64,000 bases of DNA from Mucilaginibacter oryzae (GTDB taxonomy: Bacteria > Bacteroidota > Bacteroidia > Sphingobacteriales > Sphingobacteriaceae): positions 434,001 to 498,000 of the forward strand of contig NZ_QGHA01000004.1 of the NCBI RefSeq assembly GCF_003148845.1, in the 5' to 3' direction. Of this stretch, positions 25,118 through 34,449 are shown in pieces (the stretch's first letter is position 1; the number at the start of each line of letters is the position of its first letter). The notes under the pieces are model-generated. The model was not told where the DNA came from, searched no databases, and saw nothing but the letters and a program-made list of their open reading frames with translations. Position numbers and translations under genes: made by a program.

Positions 25118-25586
25118 AAAGGAAATTACCTTATACACTAGTAAGAGTAATTTAATTGATAACGAGCAGTATACGGGGTTGGAGGAGACGCCTTTATTTA
25201 AGGCTCAAATGGAAGGTCTAAAGAAACAATATCCTGAACTCATTTTCAAAACATCACCGTCAGATTGTTATAACTGCCATGGAATGACATTTGCAAGTAG
25301 AAGGACAGGGATATATGATGCAGAAGAGGTTAAGAAAATATTAATGGATGATGAGTTTCATGAGATTCAGTTGGGAGACGTTTTAGCGGGAGATATTGCC
25401 GTATGGTACGATAAAAAAAATGGTGACGCAGAACACTCTGGTTTTGTCATTTCAGTGCAACGAGATATACAACCAGTAGTGCCATTTGTAATAAGTAAAT
25501 GGGGAATTACGTCAGAAGTAATACATTCCGTATACTTAACTCCATACTCCAATACGGATATTAAATATTATAGGTGTAAATTATGA
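25071..25586 (+). CDS. Papain-like (NlpC/CHAP-type fold) peptidase candidate, first gene of an AT-rich operon
   Basis: 171 residues from ATG 25071; an in-frame ATG at 25086 is an alternative. The central motif D-C-Y-N-C-H-G-M-T-F-A-S-R-R offers a nucleophile Cys, and G-D-I-A-V-W-Y followed by E-H-S-G-F-V-I-S-V supplies the strand and the His of a Cys-His pair. This order is seen in NlpC/P60, CHAP and related amidases. K-W-G near the C-terminus fits the same fold. The exact family is not recognised. It overlaps the next gene by four bases (ATGA). Base composition is clearly more AT-rich than the surroundings, suggesting acquisition. Confidence 0.6.
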   Translation: MFGSIMILSFTVKKDKKEITLYTSKSNLIDNEQYTGLEETPLFKAQMEGLKKQYPELIFKTSPSDCYNCHGMTFASRRTGIYDAEEVKKILMDDEFHEIQLGDVLAGDIAVWYDKKNGDAEHSGFVISVQRDIQPVVPFVISKWGITSEVIHSVYLTPYSNTDIKYYRCKL

Positions 25587-25996
25587 ATACAAATAAAGAA
25601 CAATTGGACTTAAGTACTTTAATGAAGTATCTAAGTTTTGCTAATACACCATCATATTTGTATAAGCACTACAAAGAAAATGATTCTATCGCGACTCTAT
25701 CAAGCAGTTATTCAACTGATGCTATAGTAAGTGATTTTATGGCAATTGTTAATACGGAAAGGCGAACAATAGAAGATTTAACATTACTATATTCTTTTAT
25801 AATCGCTTTGACATTTAAACCTACAGAGCAAGTCAACTTTTTCTTTAAACAATTGAAGGATGCGCCGTTGAGATGGGCTGAAAAAATTGCCTCTATATAT
25901 TTCGCAAATAATTCATCTGAAGTGTGTGATTATAATATAGTGTCTGAAAATATTAGTTTCCAGAAAGATTTAAAAGTAAACACTGAAATATTTTAA
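25583..25996 (+). CDS. Unrecognised helical protein, second gene of the AT-rich operon
   Basis: 137 residues with no signal peptide or membrane segment. Predominantly helical by eye (for example T-E-R-R-T-I-E-D-L-T-L-L-Y-S-F-I-I-A-L and F-F-K-Q-L-K-D-A-P-L-R-W-A-E-K-I). I do not recognise a family. The ATGA overlap with the peptidase gene and a two-base gap to the next gene suggest all three are made together in fixed ratio, as in complexes or toxin-immunity sets. Function unknown. Confidence 0.55.
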   Translation: MNTNKEQLDLSTLMKYLSFANTPSYLYKHYKENDSIATLSSSYSTDAIVSDFMAIVNTERRTIEDLTLLYSFIIALTFKPTEQVNFFFKQLKDAPLRWAEKIASIYFANNSSEVCDYNIVSENISFQKDLKVNTEIF

Positions 25997-25998
25997 AT

Positions 25999-26385
25999 AT
26001 GTATTTACAATCGCTATTGGTTGCAGAAGAGGGTTTAAGAGATTATAATAGCAATAAGATATCTTTAATAAATATCATAGATTCAGTATCTGCTACTGCT
26101 TTTCCATTGTCTCTTGAAAAATTTGTAGTCTTTGCTTTGGCTTACAGAGAAGCAACTGATTTAGAGATATACCAGTTCTCAGGTACATTATTTATATATA
26201 ATAATGATGAGCTTTTAAAGTCTTCCGATTTTAACTTTAAATTTGGAGAGAAAAATGTTATGAGATATTTATCTCGTTGGAGCGGTGTTGTATTTCAATC
26301 GCCAGGTACATGTCGAATTGTAATGAAATTTGAAAACGGCACAACGAAAGAAGTTTATTTTGAATTAAAAAAAATCGATAAGTGA
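25999..26385 (+). CDS. Small beta-rich protein, possibly DUF6941-like, third gene of the AT-rich operon
   Basis: 128 residues, soluble. It begins Y-L-Q-S-L-L-V-A-E-E-G-L-R-D-Y and N-K-I-S-L-I-N-I-I-D, continues with strands such as F-V-V-F-A-L-A-Y-R-E and F-S-G-T-L-F-I-Y, and ends in P-G-T-C-R-I-V-M-K-F-E, a pattern of a small beta-sandwich. The arrangement resembles DUF6941 proteins, but I hold this only loosely. A perfect hairpin follows the stop by nine bases and probably ends the operon. Confidence 0.5.
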   Translation: MYLQSLLVAEEGLRDYNSNKISLINIIDSVSATAFPLSLEKFVVFALAYREATDLEIYQFSGTLFIYNNDELLKSSDFNFKFGEKNVMRYLSRWSGVVFQSPGTCRIVMKFENGTTKEVYFELKKIDK

Positions 26386-26393
26386 TTTATCGG

Positions 26394-26423
26394 AATCTAA
26401 GGCAAATGCTCTTGCCTTAGATT
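26394..26423 (+). terminator. Hairpin closing the AT-rich operon
   Basis: Perfect 12-bp stem AATCTAAGGCAA / TTGCCTTAGATT with a six-base loop, beginning nine bases after the stop at 26385. There is no long T-run, so termination is likely but not certain. Confidence 0.6.
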
Positions 26424-26500
26424 GTTCGATCCTTTGCTGATGCACGTATGCCATGTGTATTTCATAGGAATAGTATTGAATTGTTAAGTAACCAGATTGC

Positions 26501-26536
26501 CCCGCTACCGCAAGCGAGGACGCTTGCGGTAGCGGG
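26501..26536. repeat. CCGCTACCGCAAGCG hairpin, left flank of the MORN-like lipoprotein gene
   Basis: Perfect 16-bp arms (26501-26516 and 26521-26536) around a four-base loop AGGA. It lies nine bases from the lipoprotein stop and is GC-rich within AT-rich DNA. The left arm recurs in direct orientation at 27097-27111 beyond the other end of the gene. Confidence 0.75.
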
Positions 26537-26545
26537 AGTATTGCG

Positions 26546-27058
26546 CTAAAGCTCCATCTTTACTACGCGAATTTTATTAATCAAATCGGTTCGCGTAGTT
26601 AAGCCCTCTTTTTTCAACTTATCTACTACTATGTTAAACATAGGCTGTTTTTTTTCTATGTCAAATTCGTTGTTGTTGTTTGTTACGATATATAAGTCAA
26701 TGAAAGTTTGATTTCCCTCTCTTACTGTGCAAACATTCATTCGAATAGCGTGCTCAATTGATCCAATCTCCCCGGATTTTAATAAATGTGGTTGATAGGT
26801 TCCCGATTGAATAATTTCGTTGTTGTATCCGTAAGCAAACCACGTTCCATTGGGAACGCCGTTTAAAAACGAAGTTTTGCCAGAAACCTGTCCGGTGATA
26901 AATTTCGATACGGCCACGCCGGTATATGGAACATTGGTGTTATTGGATATAAAATACATATTGCTCTTTATTACCATGTCGTCAATTTGCACATCCTTAA
27001 CTGAGCATCCCGTAATAATTAAGAACGTAATAAAAATTATCTCTTTTATTTTTTTCAT
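26546..27058 (-). CDS. Lipoprotein with MORN/YwqK-like repeats
   Basis: 170 residues; the lipobox I-I-T-G-C gives Cys18. From about residue 43 it reads P-Y-T-G-V-A-V-S-K-F, then S-G-K-T-S-F-L-N-G-V-P-N-G-T-W-F-A-Y and I-I-Q-S-G-T-Y: the strand pattern of MORN_2/YwqK repeats. The C-terminal half is a separate alpha/beta segment I do not recognise. YwqK-like proteins are often immunity or surface proteins. The gene is flanked by copies of one 15-bp repeat, which may mark it as an inserted cassette. Confidence 0.62.
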   Translation of the reverse strand: MKKIKEIIFITFLIITGCSVKDVQIDDMVIKSNMYFISNNTNVPYTGVAVSKFITGQVSGKTSFLNGVPNGTWFAYGYNNEIIQSGTYQPHLLKSGEIGSIEHAIRMNVCTVREGNQTFIDLYIVTNNNNEFDIEKKQPMFNIVVDKLKKEGLTTRTDLINKIRVVKMEL

Positions 27059-27096
27059 AGATCATCTTCAAAAAGAAAATTGAGCATTTGCTATAT

Positions 27097-27111
27097 CCGC
27101 TACCGCAAGCG
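27097..27111 (+). repeat. CCGCTACCGCAAGCG, right direct copy
   Basis: Identical over 15 bases to 26502-26516 and in the same orientation, 38 bases beyond the lipoprotein start codon. Unlike the left copy, it is not followed by its own inverted arm. Confidence 0.6.
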
Positions 27112-27193
27112 TCCCCGATTGTGGGCGCTATGCTAAGCTGTACGCCCCCCCTCAGCAGCTTATTGACCTAATCTCGGGCAACAAGCGAGGTAT

Positions 27194-27817
27194 CTATTCA
27201 TTAGCCCTGTTTTTACTAACCATTTGCATCGCTTTTACTTTTAAACCCTGGGCTTCGTTTGCGAGATTGGCCGCGCTTTTTAAATCCGGCAGACTTTCAA
27301 ATTGATAGCGCTCTATGATCGGCAAGGTAACGGCCAGTTTTAAAGCAAGGTGATAGTCGCCCACCTTTATCCTGTTGCTATCAATATGGTTTACCAAAAT
27401 TGAGAACTGGTTTATGGTGTCCTGGTACTTATGTCGGCTTTGATCTATCATCTCCCTGAAATGAGCCCTCAAAACAGTGTCTTTGATATTCAATAAAAGG
27501 TCGCCTGCCGACCTGTAATACTCCAACGATTTCCCGTTGTACATGTCAAACTGTTTCAGGCTGTCAGCGGCTCCGTCATCAAAATGCCGGATCAAATCTT
27601 CCAACTTGCGCAGTTCGGGCCGTTTTAGCAATTGGTTAGCATAAATATCATCAATCAGGTTAGCCCCTCTCGAACCTTTTATGGCTGAAAGATCAGTGCT
27701 ATCATCCGGTATCGACTTAGTAATATCTTTACGTAACCGGGTATTATCATTTTTGGCATTGTTACAGGCAGTACAGATAAATAAAAGTATTGCGGGCAAT
27801 AAGGTATTAATTTTCAT
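27194..27817 (-). CDS. Unrecognised lipoprotein
   Basis: 207 residues. The lipobox C-T-A-C gives Cys18. The mature part is charged and helical (R-P-E-L-R-K-L-E-D-L-I-R-H-F-D-D, Y-Y-R-S-A-G-D-L-L-L-N-I), with no motif I recognise and no repeats. Codon use is closer to the chromosome average than in the AT-rich operon nearby. It faces the preceding MORN-like gene in the same direction but 135 bases away, so co-transcription is uncertain. Confidence 0.6.
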   Translation of the reverse strand: MKINTLLPAILLFICTACNNAKNDNTRLRKDITKSIPDDSTDLSAIKGSRGANLIDDIYANQLLKRPELRKLEDLIRHFDDGAADSLKQFDMYNGKSLEYYRSAGDLLLNIKDTVLRAHFREMIDQSRHKYQDTINQFSILVNHIDSNRIKVGDYHLALKLAVTLPIIERYQFESLPDLKSAANLANEAQGLKVKAMQMVSKNRANE

Positions 27818-27878
27818 GGTTGAATATAAAACATTGCTACCGATTACTCAAAATGATTGTGCCCCGAATAAGGGTTAA

Positions 27879-28899
<1,021 letters not shown>

Positions 28900-28900
28900 G

Positions 28901-29737
28901 CTACAGCTTATTCAATTCATCCATCAGCACCTTGCTGTACTTGTTAAAATAGCGCCTCACCCCAAAACCCATTACCGTTTGGATGCCCCTGGTAGCGTTG
29001 GTTAAAAACACCTCATCGGCTTCGTACAAAATATCGGGATTGATCTGGGCTTCGGTTAGGGGGATATTGTTTTCTTCGGCCAGTTTAATCACTACCTGGC
29101 GCATTACGCCTTCCACACACCCCTCGCTTAAAGCAGGCGTATACAAATGATTTTGGTAATTAATAAAGATATTGGAGCTGCTGGCCTCGCATAAATTGCC
29201 GTTTTGGTTCAACAGAAAAACATCATCAAGCCTGTTTTGCGTTTTATGGATGCCCGCCATCACATAAATAAGCGAGTTGCAGGTTTTTATGTTGGATAGG
29301 TAATTACATGGCTTGGGCAAATCGGCAAAAACATCCATAATAAGCCCGCGCTCGTTTAAAAAATAGCGGGGCTCCTCGCTGGGGTTCAGTTCCAGGCAGT
29401 AACCCATTTTGTTTTGGCTTGGCGTGTAAAGGCCTTCGGCATCGCGGTAAACAGTAAGGCGCAGCCTGCCATGCTTAACTCTGTTACGGCGGGCCAGTTC
29501 GGTCACTATCTCGTTTAAAAACCAGGTATCCATTTGCGAGTACCCGTCAATTTTGAGGGCTTTCATGCCGCGCTGCAGCCGGTCGGCATGCAGTTCGGCA
29601 AATTTCAGTTTTCCCTTCATCAGCCGCATACTTTCAAACAGGCCGTCGCCATATTTAAAGCCCCGGTTACCGACGCTCAACAGCGGTGTGTTTTGCGGAA
29701 AATATTCGCCGTTAAAATTGATGAATACGGGCATCAT
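28901..29737 (-). CDS. Class IV PLP aminotransferase, candidate aminodeoxychorismate lyase (PabC-like)
   Basis: 278 residues. Fold-type IV signature: N-R-G-F-K-Y-G-D-G-L-F-E-S-M-R near residues 24-38, the PLP Lys in S-N-I-K-T-C-N-S, and C-E-A-S-S-S-N-I-F, then T-N-A-T-R-G-I. This family includes branched-chain aminotransferases, D-amino-acid aminotransferases and PabC. The length and the presence of pabB elsewhere in the window favour a folate role (4-amino-4-deoxychorismate to p-aminobenzoate), but this is not settled by sequence. Two adjacent in-frame ATGs (29737 and 29734) are possible starts. Confidence 0.78.
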   Translation of the reverse strand: MMPVFINFNGEYFPQNTPLLSVGNRGFKYGDGLFESMRLMKGKLKFAELHADRLQRGMKALKIDGYSQMDTWFLNEIVTELARRNRVKHGRLRLTVYRDAEGLYTPSQNKMGYCLELNPSEEPRYFLNERGLIMDVFADLPKPCNYLSNIKTCNSLIYVMAGIHKTQNRLDDVFLLNQNGNLCEASSSNIFINYQNHLYTPALSEGCVEGVMRQVVIKLAEENNIPLTEAQINPDILYEADEVFLTNATRGIQTVMGFGVRRYFNKYSKVLMDELNKL

Positions 29738-29802
29738 GTTATAAACAGGTATAATCTAAAGGCTGCTGGTTAATTGTTAAATGGCTGTTTCTGTTAAACG
29801 TA

Positions 29803-30840
29803 TTATTCCCTGTTGTCGGTATCGCTGTACCTTCGCCATTTGGCCAGTACAGCTTCAAAATCGGCCGGTAGGGGCGATTCGAAGTGCACCTGTTTTTTTA
29901 ATGTAGGGTGTAAAAAGCCTAAAGTCTGCGCGTGCAGCGCCTGCCTCGGCATCAGCGCGAAACAGTTTTCAACAAACTGTTTGTACTTGCTGAAGCTGGT
30001 ACCCTTTAAAATCTTATCGCCGCCGTAAGTAGCGTCGCTAAACAGCGGGTGACCAATATGCCGCATATGCGCCCTGATCTGGTGGGTACGCCCGGTTTCC
30101 AGCTGACATTCTATCAGCGTAACATAGCCCATCCGCTCCAAAACCTTATAGTGCGTTACAGACCATTTGCCTTTTTCCGGGTCATCATATATCGACATTA
30201 CCCTTCTATCGGCCACACTGCGGCCAATATAGCCGGTTACGGTGCCATCTTCAGGTAAATCGCCCCAAACCAGCGCTATGTATTTACGGGTAATGGTATG
30301 CTCAAAAAACTGTTTAGCAAGCCAGGTCATGGCGCGTTCGTTTTTACTGATAAGCAGTAACCCCGAAGTATCTTTATCAATACGGTGTACCAGGCCGGGC
30401 CTGCCATCATTACCAGGCAGAGTAGGTAACTGCTGAAAATGATAAACCAGGGCGTTTACCAGCGTACCTGTGTAGTTGTTATAGCCGGGATGTACCACCA
30501 TGCCCGGTTCCTTATCAACCACCAGCACATCATCATCTTCATAAATAATATTGATGGGGATGTTTTCCGGATATACTTCCGTATCGCGCGGCGGGTGAGG
30601 CAAAACCACCGAGATCACATCCAGGGGTTTTACTTTATAGCTGGATTTGATGGTTTTATCGTTCACCAGCACGTTGCCCAGCTCAATGGCGTTCTGGATG
30701 CGGTTGCGCGAGGCATTCTCCACCCGGTGCATCAAAAACTTATCAATACGCAAAAGCGACTGCCCCTTATCAACAACTATGCGCAGGTGTTCATAAAGGT
30801 CCTGTTCTTCCTGTTCAACAAGTTCGGGTTCGTATGCCAT
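29803..30840 (-). CDS. RluA-family 23S rRNA pseudouridine synthase (RluD-like)
   Basis: 345 residues. An N-terminal S4 RNA-binding domain (L-R-I-D-K-F-L-M-H-R and S-Y-K-V-K-P-L-D) is followed by the catalytic domain with H-R-I-D-K-D-T-S-G-L-L, whose Asp is the catalytic residue, and later E-T-G-R-T-H-Q-I-R-A-H. The architecture and length fit RluD, which modifies helix 69 of 23S rRNA. A -7 box ends only eight bases before the start codon, so the mRNA leader should be very short. Confidence 0.92.
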   Translation of the reverse strand: MAYEPELVEQEEQDLYEHLRIVVDKGQSLLRIDKFLMHRVENASRNRIQNAIELGNVLVNDKTIKSSYKVKPLDVISVVLPHPPRDTEVYPENIPINIIYEDDDVLVVDKEPGMVVHPGYNNYTGTLVNALVYHFQQLPTLPGNDGRPGLVHRIDKDTSGLLLISKNERAMTWLAKQFFEHTITRKYIALVWGDLPEDGTVTGYIGRSVADRRVMSIYDDPEKGKWSVTHYKVLERMGYVTLIECQLETGRTHQIRAHMRHIGHPLFSDATYGGDKILKGTSFSKYKQFVENCFALMPRQALHAQTLGFLHPTLKKQVHFESPLPADFEAVLAKWRRYSDTDNRE

Positions 30841-30848
30841 TTGAGGCG

Positions 30849-30856
30849 CAAAAGTA
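30849..30856 (-). promoter_or_regulatory. Candidate -7 box (TACTTTTG) of the RluA-family gene
   Basis: On the minus strand TACTTTTG lies eight bases from the ATG at 30840, giving a leader of a few bases at most. No clear -33 box. Confidence 0.5.
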
Positions 30857-30915
30857 ATCGTTTTTTGTGGTTCGTTAAGCGTAATATTGCAATAGCATTA
30901 AGGCGATATTATTTT

Positions 30916-31818
30916 ATGAACATCGATCTGGAAATTTTCAGCCCCGTACAGCCCATCAGCAACCCCATGTTTGATGCCCGGGGGGTGAAGGTTTTAATTA
31001 AACGCGATGACCTGATCCACCCCATGATATCGGGCAATAAATGGCGCAAACTTAAATACGTACTTAAAAGGGCACAGCATCAGCACAAAATACACCTGGT
31101 AACCTTTGGCGGCGCATACTCCAATCACCTGCTGGCAACCGCTGCCGCGGCGGCCAGGTTCGGCTTTAAAAGCACCGGCATAGTGCGGGGCGAGCAGGTT
31201 GATAACGACACCTTATTTTTATGCCGTCTGCATGGGATGCAACTGCAATTTACCAACAGGGACAGCTATCGGGATAAACCGGCATTGTTTCAGCAATTTT
31301 TTGGTAACAACGGGCAGGCTTTTTTTATTGATGAAGGTGGAGCATCGGCCGAAGGGGCTTTGGGTTGCAGCGAACTGGTAGATGAATTGCCCGAAACCTA
31401 CGATCATATCTTTTGCGCCTGCGGAACCGGCACCACGGCGGCAGGCATCATCAACGGCTTAGGCAATCATCAGCTTAAAACGAAATTTAATGCGGTGCCT
31501 GTATTTAAAAACGGCGGTTTCATTAAAAATGAGATCGACAGGTTTTTAACAGTCGCCGCTGATTTTAACGTTCACACCGGCTACCATTTTGGGGGATATG
31601 GAAAAGCAAACGATGAACTGATCAACTTCATTAAAAAGTTTGTGGCCGACACCGGTATCCTGATTGAACCGGTTTATACCGGCAAAATGATGTACGCGTT
31701 ATTTGACCAGGTTGAAAAAGGCGCGTTTAAGCCGGGGAGCAAAATTTTAGCCGTACACAGCGGCGGAATCTGGGGGTTATTGGGGATGAAGGAAAAGTTT
31801 GACCGATGGTCTTTTTGA
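30916..31818 (+). CDS. ACC deaminase / D-cysteine desulfhydrase family PLP enzyme
   Basis: 300 residues from the ATG at 30916; the same frame is open for 159 codons upstream, but that part is antisense to the RluA gene. Fold-type II PLP features: the lysine in I-S-G-N-K-W-R-K-L-K-Y, S-N-H-L-L-A-T-A-A-A and C-G-T-G-T-T-A-A-G-I for phosphate binding. Family members deaminate 1-aminocyclopropane-1-carboxylate or cleave D-cysteine to pyruvate, H2S and ammonia; D-cysteine desulfhydrase is the safer call for a non-plant-associated locus. Confidence 0.85.
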   Translation: MNIDLEIFSPVQPISNPMFDARGVKVLIKRDDLIHPMISGNKWRKLKYVLKRAQHQHKIHLVTFGGAYSNHLLATAAAAARFGFKSTGIVRGEQVDNDTLFLCRLHGMQLQFTNRDSYRDKPALFQQFFGNNGQAFFIDEGGASAEGALGCSELVDELPETYDHIFCACGTGTTAAGIINGLGNHQLKTKFNAVPVFKNGGFIKNEIDRFLTVAADFNVHTGYHFGGYGKANDELINFIKKFVADTGILIEPVYTGKMMYALFDQVEKGAFKPGSKILAVHSGGIWGLLGMKEKFDRWSF

Positions 31819-31826
31819 TTGCGTTG

Positions 31827-31988
31827 ATTTTGTCTGAACCGAAATTTATCGAATTAAGAAATTACCAGAATTTTAAAGCGGTTAGCAAATTCCATAAATT
31901 CTAATAATTCCCCCAAATTCGAGTTCAGACAAAAGAAGCGAAACAAAATCCCGTAATCCAAAAATCCTCCCAAATCCCGGTTCAGATT
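31827..31988. repeat. TCTGAACCGGGATTT-type intergenic repeat, copy 3 (three units)
   Basis: One unit reads plus (TTGTCTGAACCGAAATTTATCG), and two read minus in tandem: TTTGTCTGAACTCGAATTTG and TAATCTGAACCGGGATTTGG. It fills the gap between convergent stops. The right edge enters the last codons of the histidine kinase gene. Confidence 0.7.
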
Positions 31989-34014
31989 ACGCATCCATAT
32001 TGATCGGTATTTCAAAATAAAACGTCGATCCCTTTCCATACTCACTTTCCACCCATAATTTTCCGTTGTGTCGGGTTACTATCTCATTGCAGATATACAG
32101 GCCGATCCCCAGGCCCGACATGTGTGAAGCCAGATTTTCGACCCGGTAAAACCTCGAAAAAACACGATCTAACTGATCGGGCTGGATACCGATACCAAAA
32201 TCCTGTACCGAAACCCTGAATTTATCGCCGTTCACACCTGCCGTAATGATTACCTCATCGGCTTTAGGCGAATATTTAACCGCGTTGGTGATCAGGTTTA
32301 TGATAACCTGCTCAATACGCTGGCTGTCGCCGTTTATAAACAGTGTTTCAAATGGCATATTAAAAATAAGCCGGTGCGACGGGTTGGTTTGCTGCAAAAT
32401 TTCGCGTAAATCGGTAAGCAGCCTCACCACATCAAAACCGGTATAAGTAAACGGGAGCTTACCGGTTTGAATTTTGGTAACATCCAGCAAATCCGATATC
32501 AGCGTGGTTAATTTACCAACCTGGTCAAGCGCTTTGCCTACAAGCACCTTATTTTTTTCATCGGCTACTAAATTCCGTTCTATAATTTGCAGATAGCCTT
32601 TCAGGCTGGTAACGGGGGTACGCAATTCGTGACTGGCAAGACCTATAAACTCGTCCTTTTTTTCGTTAAGCTGCTTAATATCCTCGTAAAGTTTGGCGTT
32701 GTCAAGCGCAACAGCTGCCTGGGCAGATACGGCCACCACAAGCTGCTCATGCTCGTGGGTAAACTTAGCCGGTTCGGGGTGGCCAAAAAACAAGCCGCCT
32801 ATCACCTTGCCCGATTTTGCCCTCACCGGCACCGCCAGGTAACTCACTACCGGCAAATGCCCTGCAGGTTTGCCAAAATGCGGATCATTTTTTCCGTAAC
32901 GCGCATCTTTGGTGATATCGTCAACCCTTACCGCGCCCTCACCGCTAAACGTAGGGTGAAAAACTGCTGTATTACGGGGCATCTCCAGGTTTTCGAAAGC
33001 CTCACGCGGGGCGCCCGATAAGGTGAACAGCTTATATGATTCGCCCTTTTCATCAATAAGGTTATGAAAAAAAGCGCCGAACTGTGCGCCGCAGAGTTGC
33101 GTGGTAGCATCGGTAACCTTTTGCAGGATGTTCTGGATATCCAGTTCGGCCGAGATCACCTGCCCTATGGTGTTCAAAATCTCCAACCGCTCGGCATATT
33201 GCCGCGTACGCTCTTCGGCCTCTTTTTGCCTGCGTATATCCCGTATTATTTTTGAGGCGCCAATTACCCGGTTGTTGCTATCCCTCATGGGCGATACGGT
33301 AAGTGAAATTCTCACCTCATCGCCGTTTTTGGCTTTGCGTACGGTTTCAAAATGTTCAACGCGTTCGTTAGCTTTTATTTTTGAAACGATAAGCTTTTCT
33401 TCATCATACCTGTCTTCGGGCATTAACTGGAAAATATGTTTTCCGATGATCTCTTCTTCCGTGTAGCCAAACAGGCGTTGCGCGGCATTATTCCAGCTGG
33501 TAATTATCCCATCCAGTGTTTTACTGATAATCGGGTCTTCCGACGAATCGATAATCGAGGCCAGCATCGCCTTTCGCGACTCATGGCTTTTTTGCGCCGT
33601 AACATCAACCAGCATGCTAACCGCGCCAATCAGTTCCTGTTTTTCATTAAAACGCGGCCGCGGGGTAGGTAAAATATACCTGATGGTGCGATCGCCGCGT
33701 TCAATTATAAGCTCCTCGCCGATAACAGCCACACCCGTTTGCAGGGTACGCCCCATGGGCGATTGTTCATAAGACAGCACGGTGCCATCGGTACGAAAAA
33801 GCTTCCAATCCATAAACCACTTGTCGCGACCAATATGTGGTGGCCTTCCCCATAACTCAACGGCGGCTTTATTAAATGAAACTATATAGCCATCCTTGTC
33901 GCAGGTATATACCGCAATGGGCAAATCTTCGAGCAGGTCCCAGGCTTCAGTACCGGCAAGCGTTGCCTTTAAGGCTGTTTTGGTTTGATAGGCTGACGAT
34001 GGTTCTACTCCCAT
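31987..34014 (-). CDS. Hybrid-free sensor histidine kinase, PAS-PAS-GAF-HisKA-HATPase, cytoplasmic
   Basis: 675 residues with no membrane segment. PAS at about 25-140, a second PAS at 145-270 (W-N-N-A-A-Q-R-L-F-G-Y-T-E-E-E-I), GAF at 290-440, then HisKA with the phosphorylated His in S-H-E-L-R-T-P and HATPase_c with N-L-I-T-N-A-V-K-Y-S, D-F-G-I-G-I and G-L-G-I-G-L-Y-I. It senses a cytoplasmic or diffusible signal and passes phosphate to a response regulator. No receiver protein is encoded nearby, so it is an orphan kinase. Confidence 0.92.
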   Translation of the reverse strand: MGVEPSSAYQTKTALKATLAGTEAWDLLEDLPIAVYTCDKDGYIVSFNKAAVELWGRPPHIGRDKWFMDWKLFRTDGTVLSYEQSPMGRTLQTGVAVIGEELIIERGDRTIRYILPTPRPRFNEKQELIGAVSMLVDVTAQKSHESRKAMLASIIDSSEDPIISKTLDGIITSWNNAAQRLFGYTEEEIIGKHIFQLMPEDRYDEEKLIVSKIKANERVEHFETVRKAKNGDEVRISLTVSPMRDSNNRVIGASKIIRDIRRQKEAEERTRQYAERLEILNTIGQVISAELDIQNILQKVTDATTQLCGAQFGAFFHNLIDEKGESYKLFTLSGAPREAFENLEMPRNTAVFHPTFSGEGAVRVDDITKDARYGKNDPHFGKPAGHLPVVSYLAVPVRAKSGKVIGGLFFGHPEPAKFTHEHEQLVVAVSAQAAVALDNAKLYEDIKQLNEKKDEFIGLASHELRTPVTSLKGYLQIIERNLVADEKNKVLVGKALDQVGKLTTLISDLLDVTKIQTGKLPFTYTGFDVVRLLTDLREILQQTNPSHRLIFNMPFETLFINGDSQRIEQVIINLITNAVKYSPKADEVIITAGVNGDKFRVSVQDFGIGIQPDQLDRVFSRFYRVENLASHMSGLGIGLYICNEIVTRHNGKLWVESEYGKGSTFYFEIPINMDA

Positions 34015-34288
34015 ATTTTCACTGGTACCCCACTTTAATTATGCAGTGCTGCTAAATTAAATAATAAAATAACCAACCAATAAAAGAATTTAATCGAAAG
34101 GAAACTCCTGGTGAGGTGATTAATTGCTATAAGATACATACAATCAACATTGAAGTATGTTTGAGCGGGCTTCATAAAATCGCTCTTAAAAAATCATCAA
34201 TGCTCACCAGGCGTTACCCCAAATTTTGTTCCGCTGGCACCACCTCTATATAAGCCGGGCAAGTGGTTTGGTTTTTAGGAGGCGTAAA

Positions 34289-34357
34289 ATGAAAACAATG
34301 ATGATTTTGCTCCATTTATTCAAAAACATACGGCTTGCCAAAGTGTACCATTTTTGA
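34289..34357 (+). CDS. Possible 22-residue peptide with an unusual Shine-Dalgarno sequence
   Basis: AGGAGG (34277-34282) is placed six bases before an ATG that opens a 22-codon frame (M-K-T-M-M-I-L-L-H-L-F-K, then N-I-R-L-A-K-V-Y-H-F). Strong Shine-Dalgarno sites are rare in Bacteroidota, which makes this worth noting. The peptide is hydrophobic and basic. No family support. Confidence 0.2.
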   Translation: MKTMMILLHLFKNIRLAKVYHF

Positions 34358-34414
34358 GTTTGGTACAAAAAGTAAGTTTAAACAATTTAAAGTTACTTTT
34401 TGGTCAATCGGTTC

Positions 34415-34449
34415 AAAAACTGCCTAAATTTTGATTTTAGGCAGTTTTT
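34415..34449. promoter_or_regulatory. Perfect 14-bp inverted repeat over the lat -33 region (operator or terminator)
   Basis: AAAAACTGCCTAAA (34415-34428) and TTTAGGCAGTTTTT (34436-34449) are perfectly complementary around the seven-base loop TTTTGAT. The loop contains the TTTG of the lat -33 box, and the right arm fills the -33/-7 spacer. T-runs at both ends also allow a two-way terminator. A repressor bound here would block RNA polymerase. Confidence 0.65.

Noticed and set aside
26501-27111. Integron attC sites around the MORN-like lipoprotein gene
   Set aside because: The hairpin lacks the attC R-box core and the usual extrahelical bases, and there is no integrase in the window.
30439-30915. 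159-codon upstream extension of the ACC-deaminase-like frame
   Set aside because: It runs antisense through the RluA-family gene. The family N-terminus begins at the ATG at 30916.
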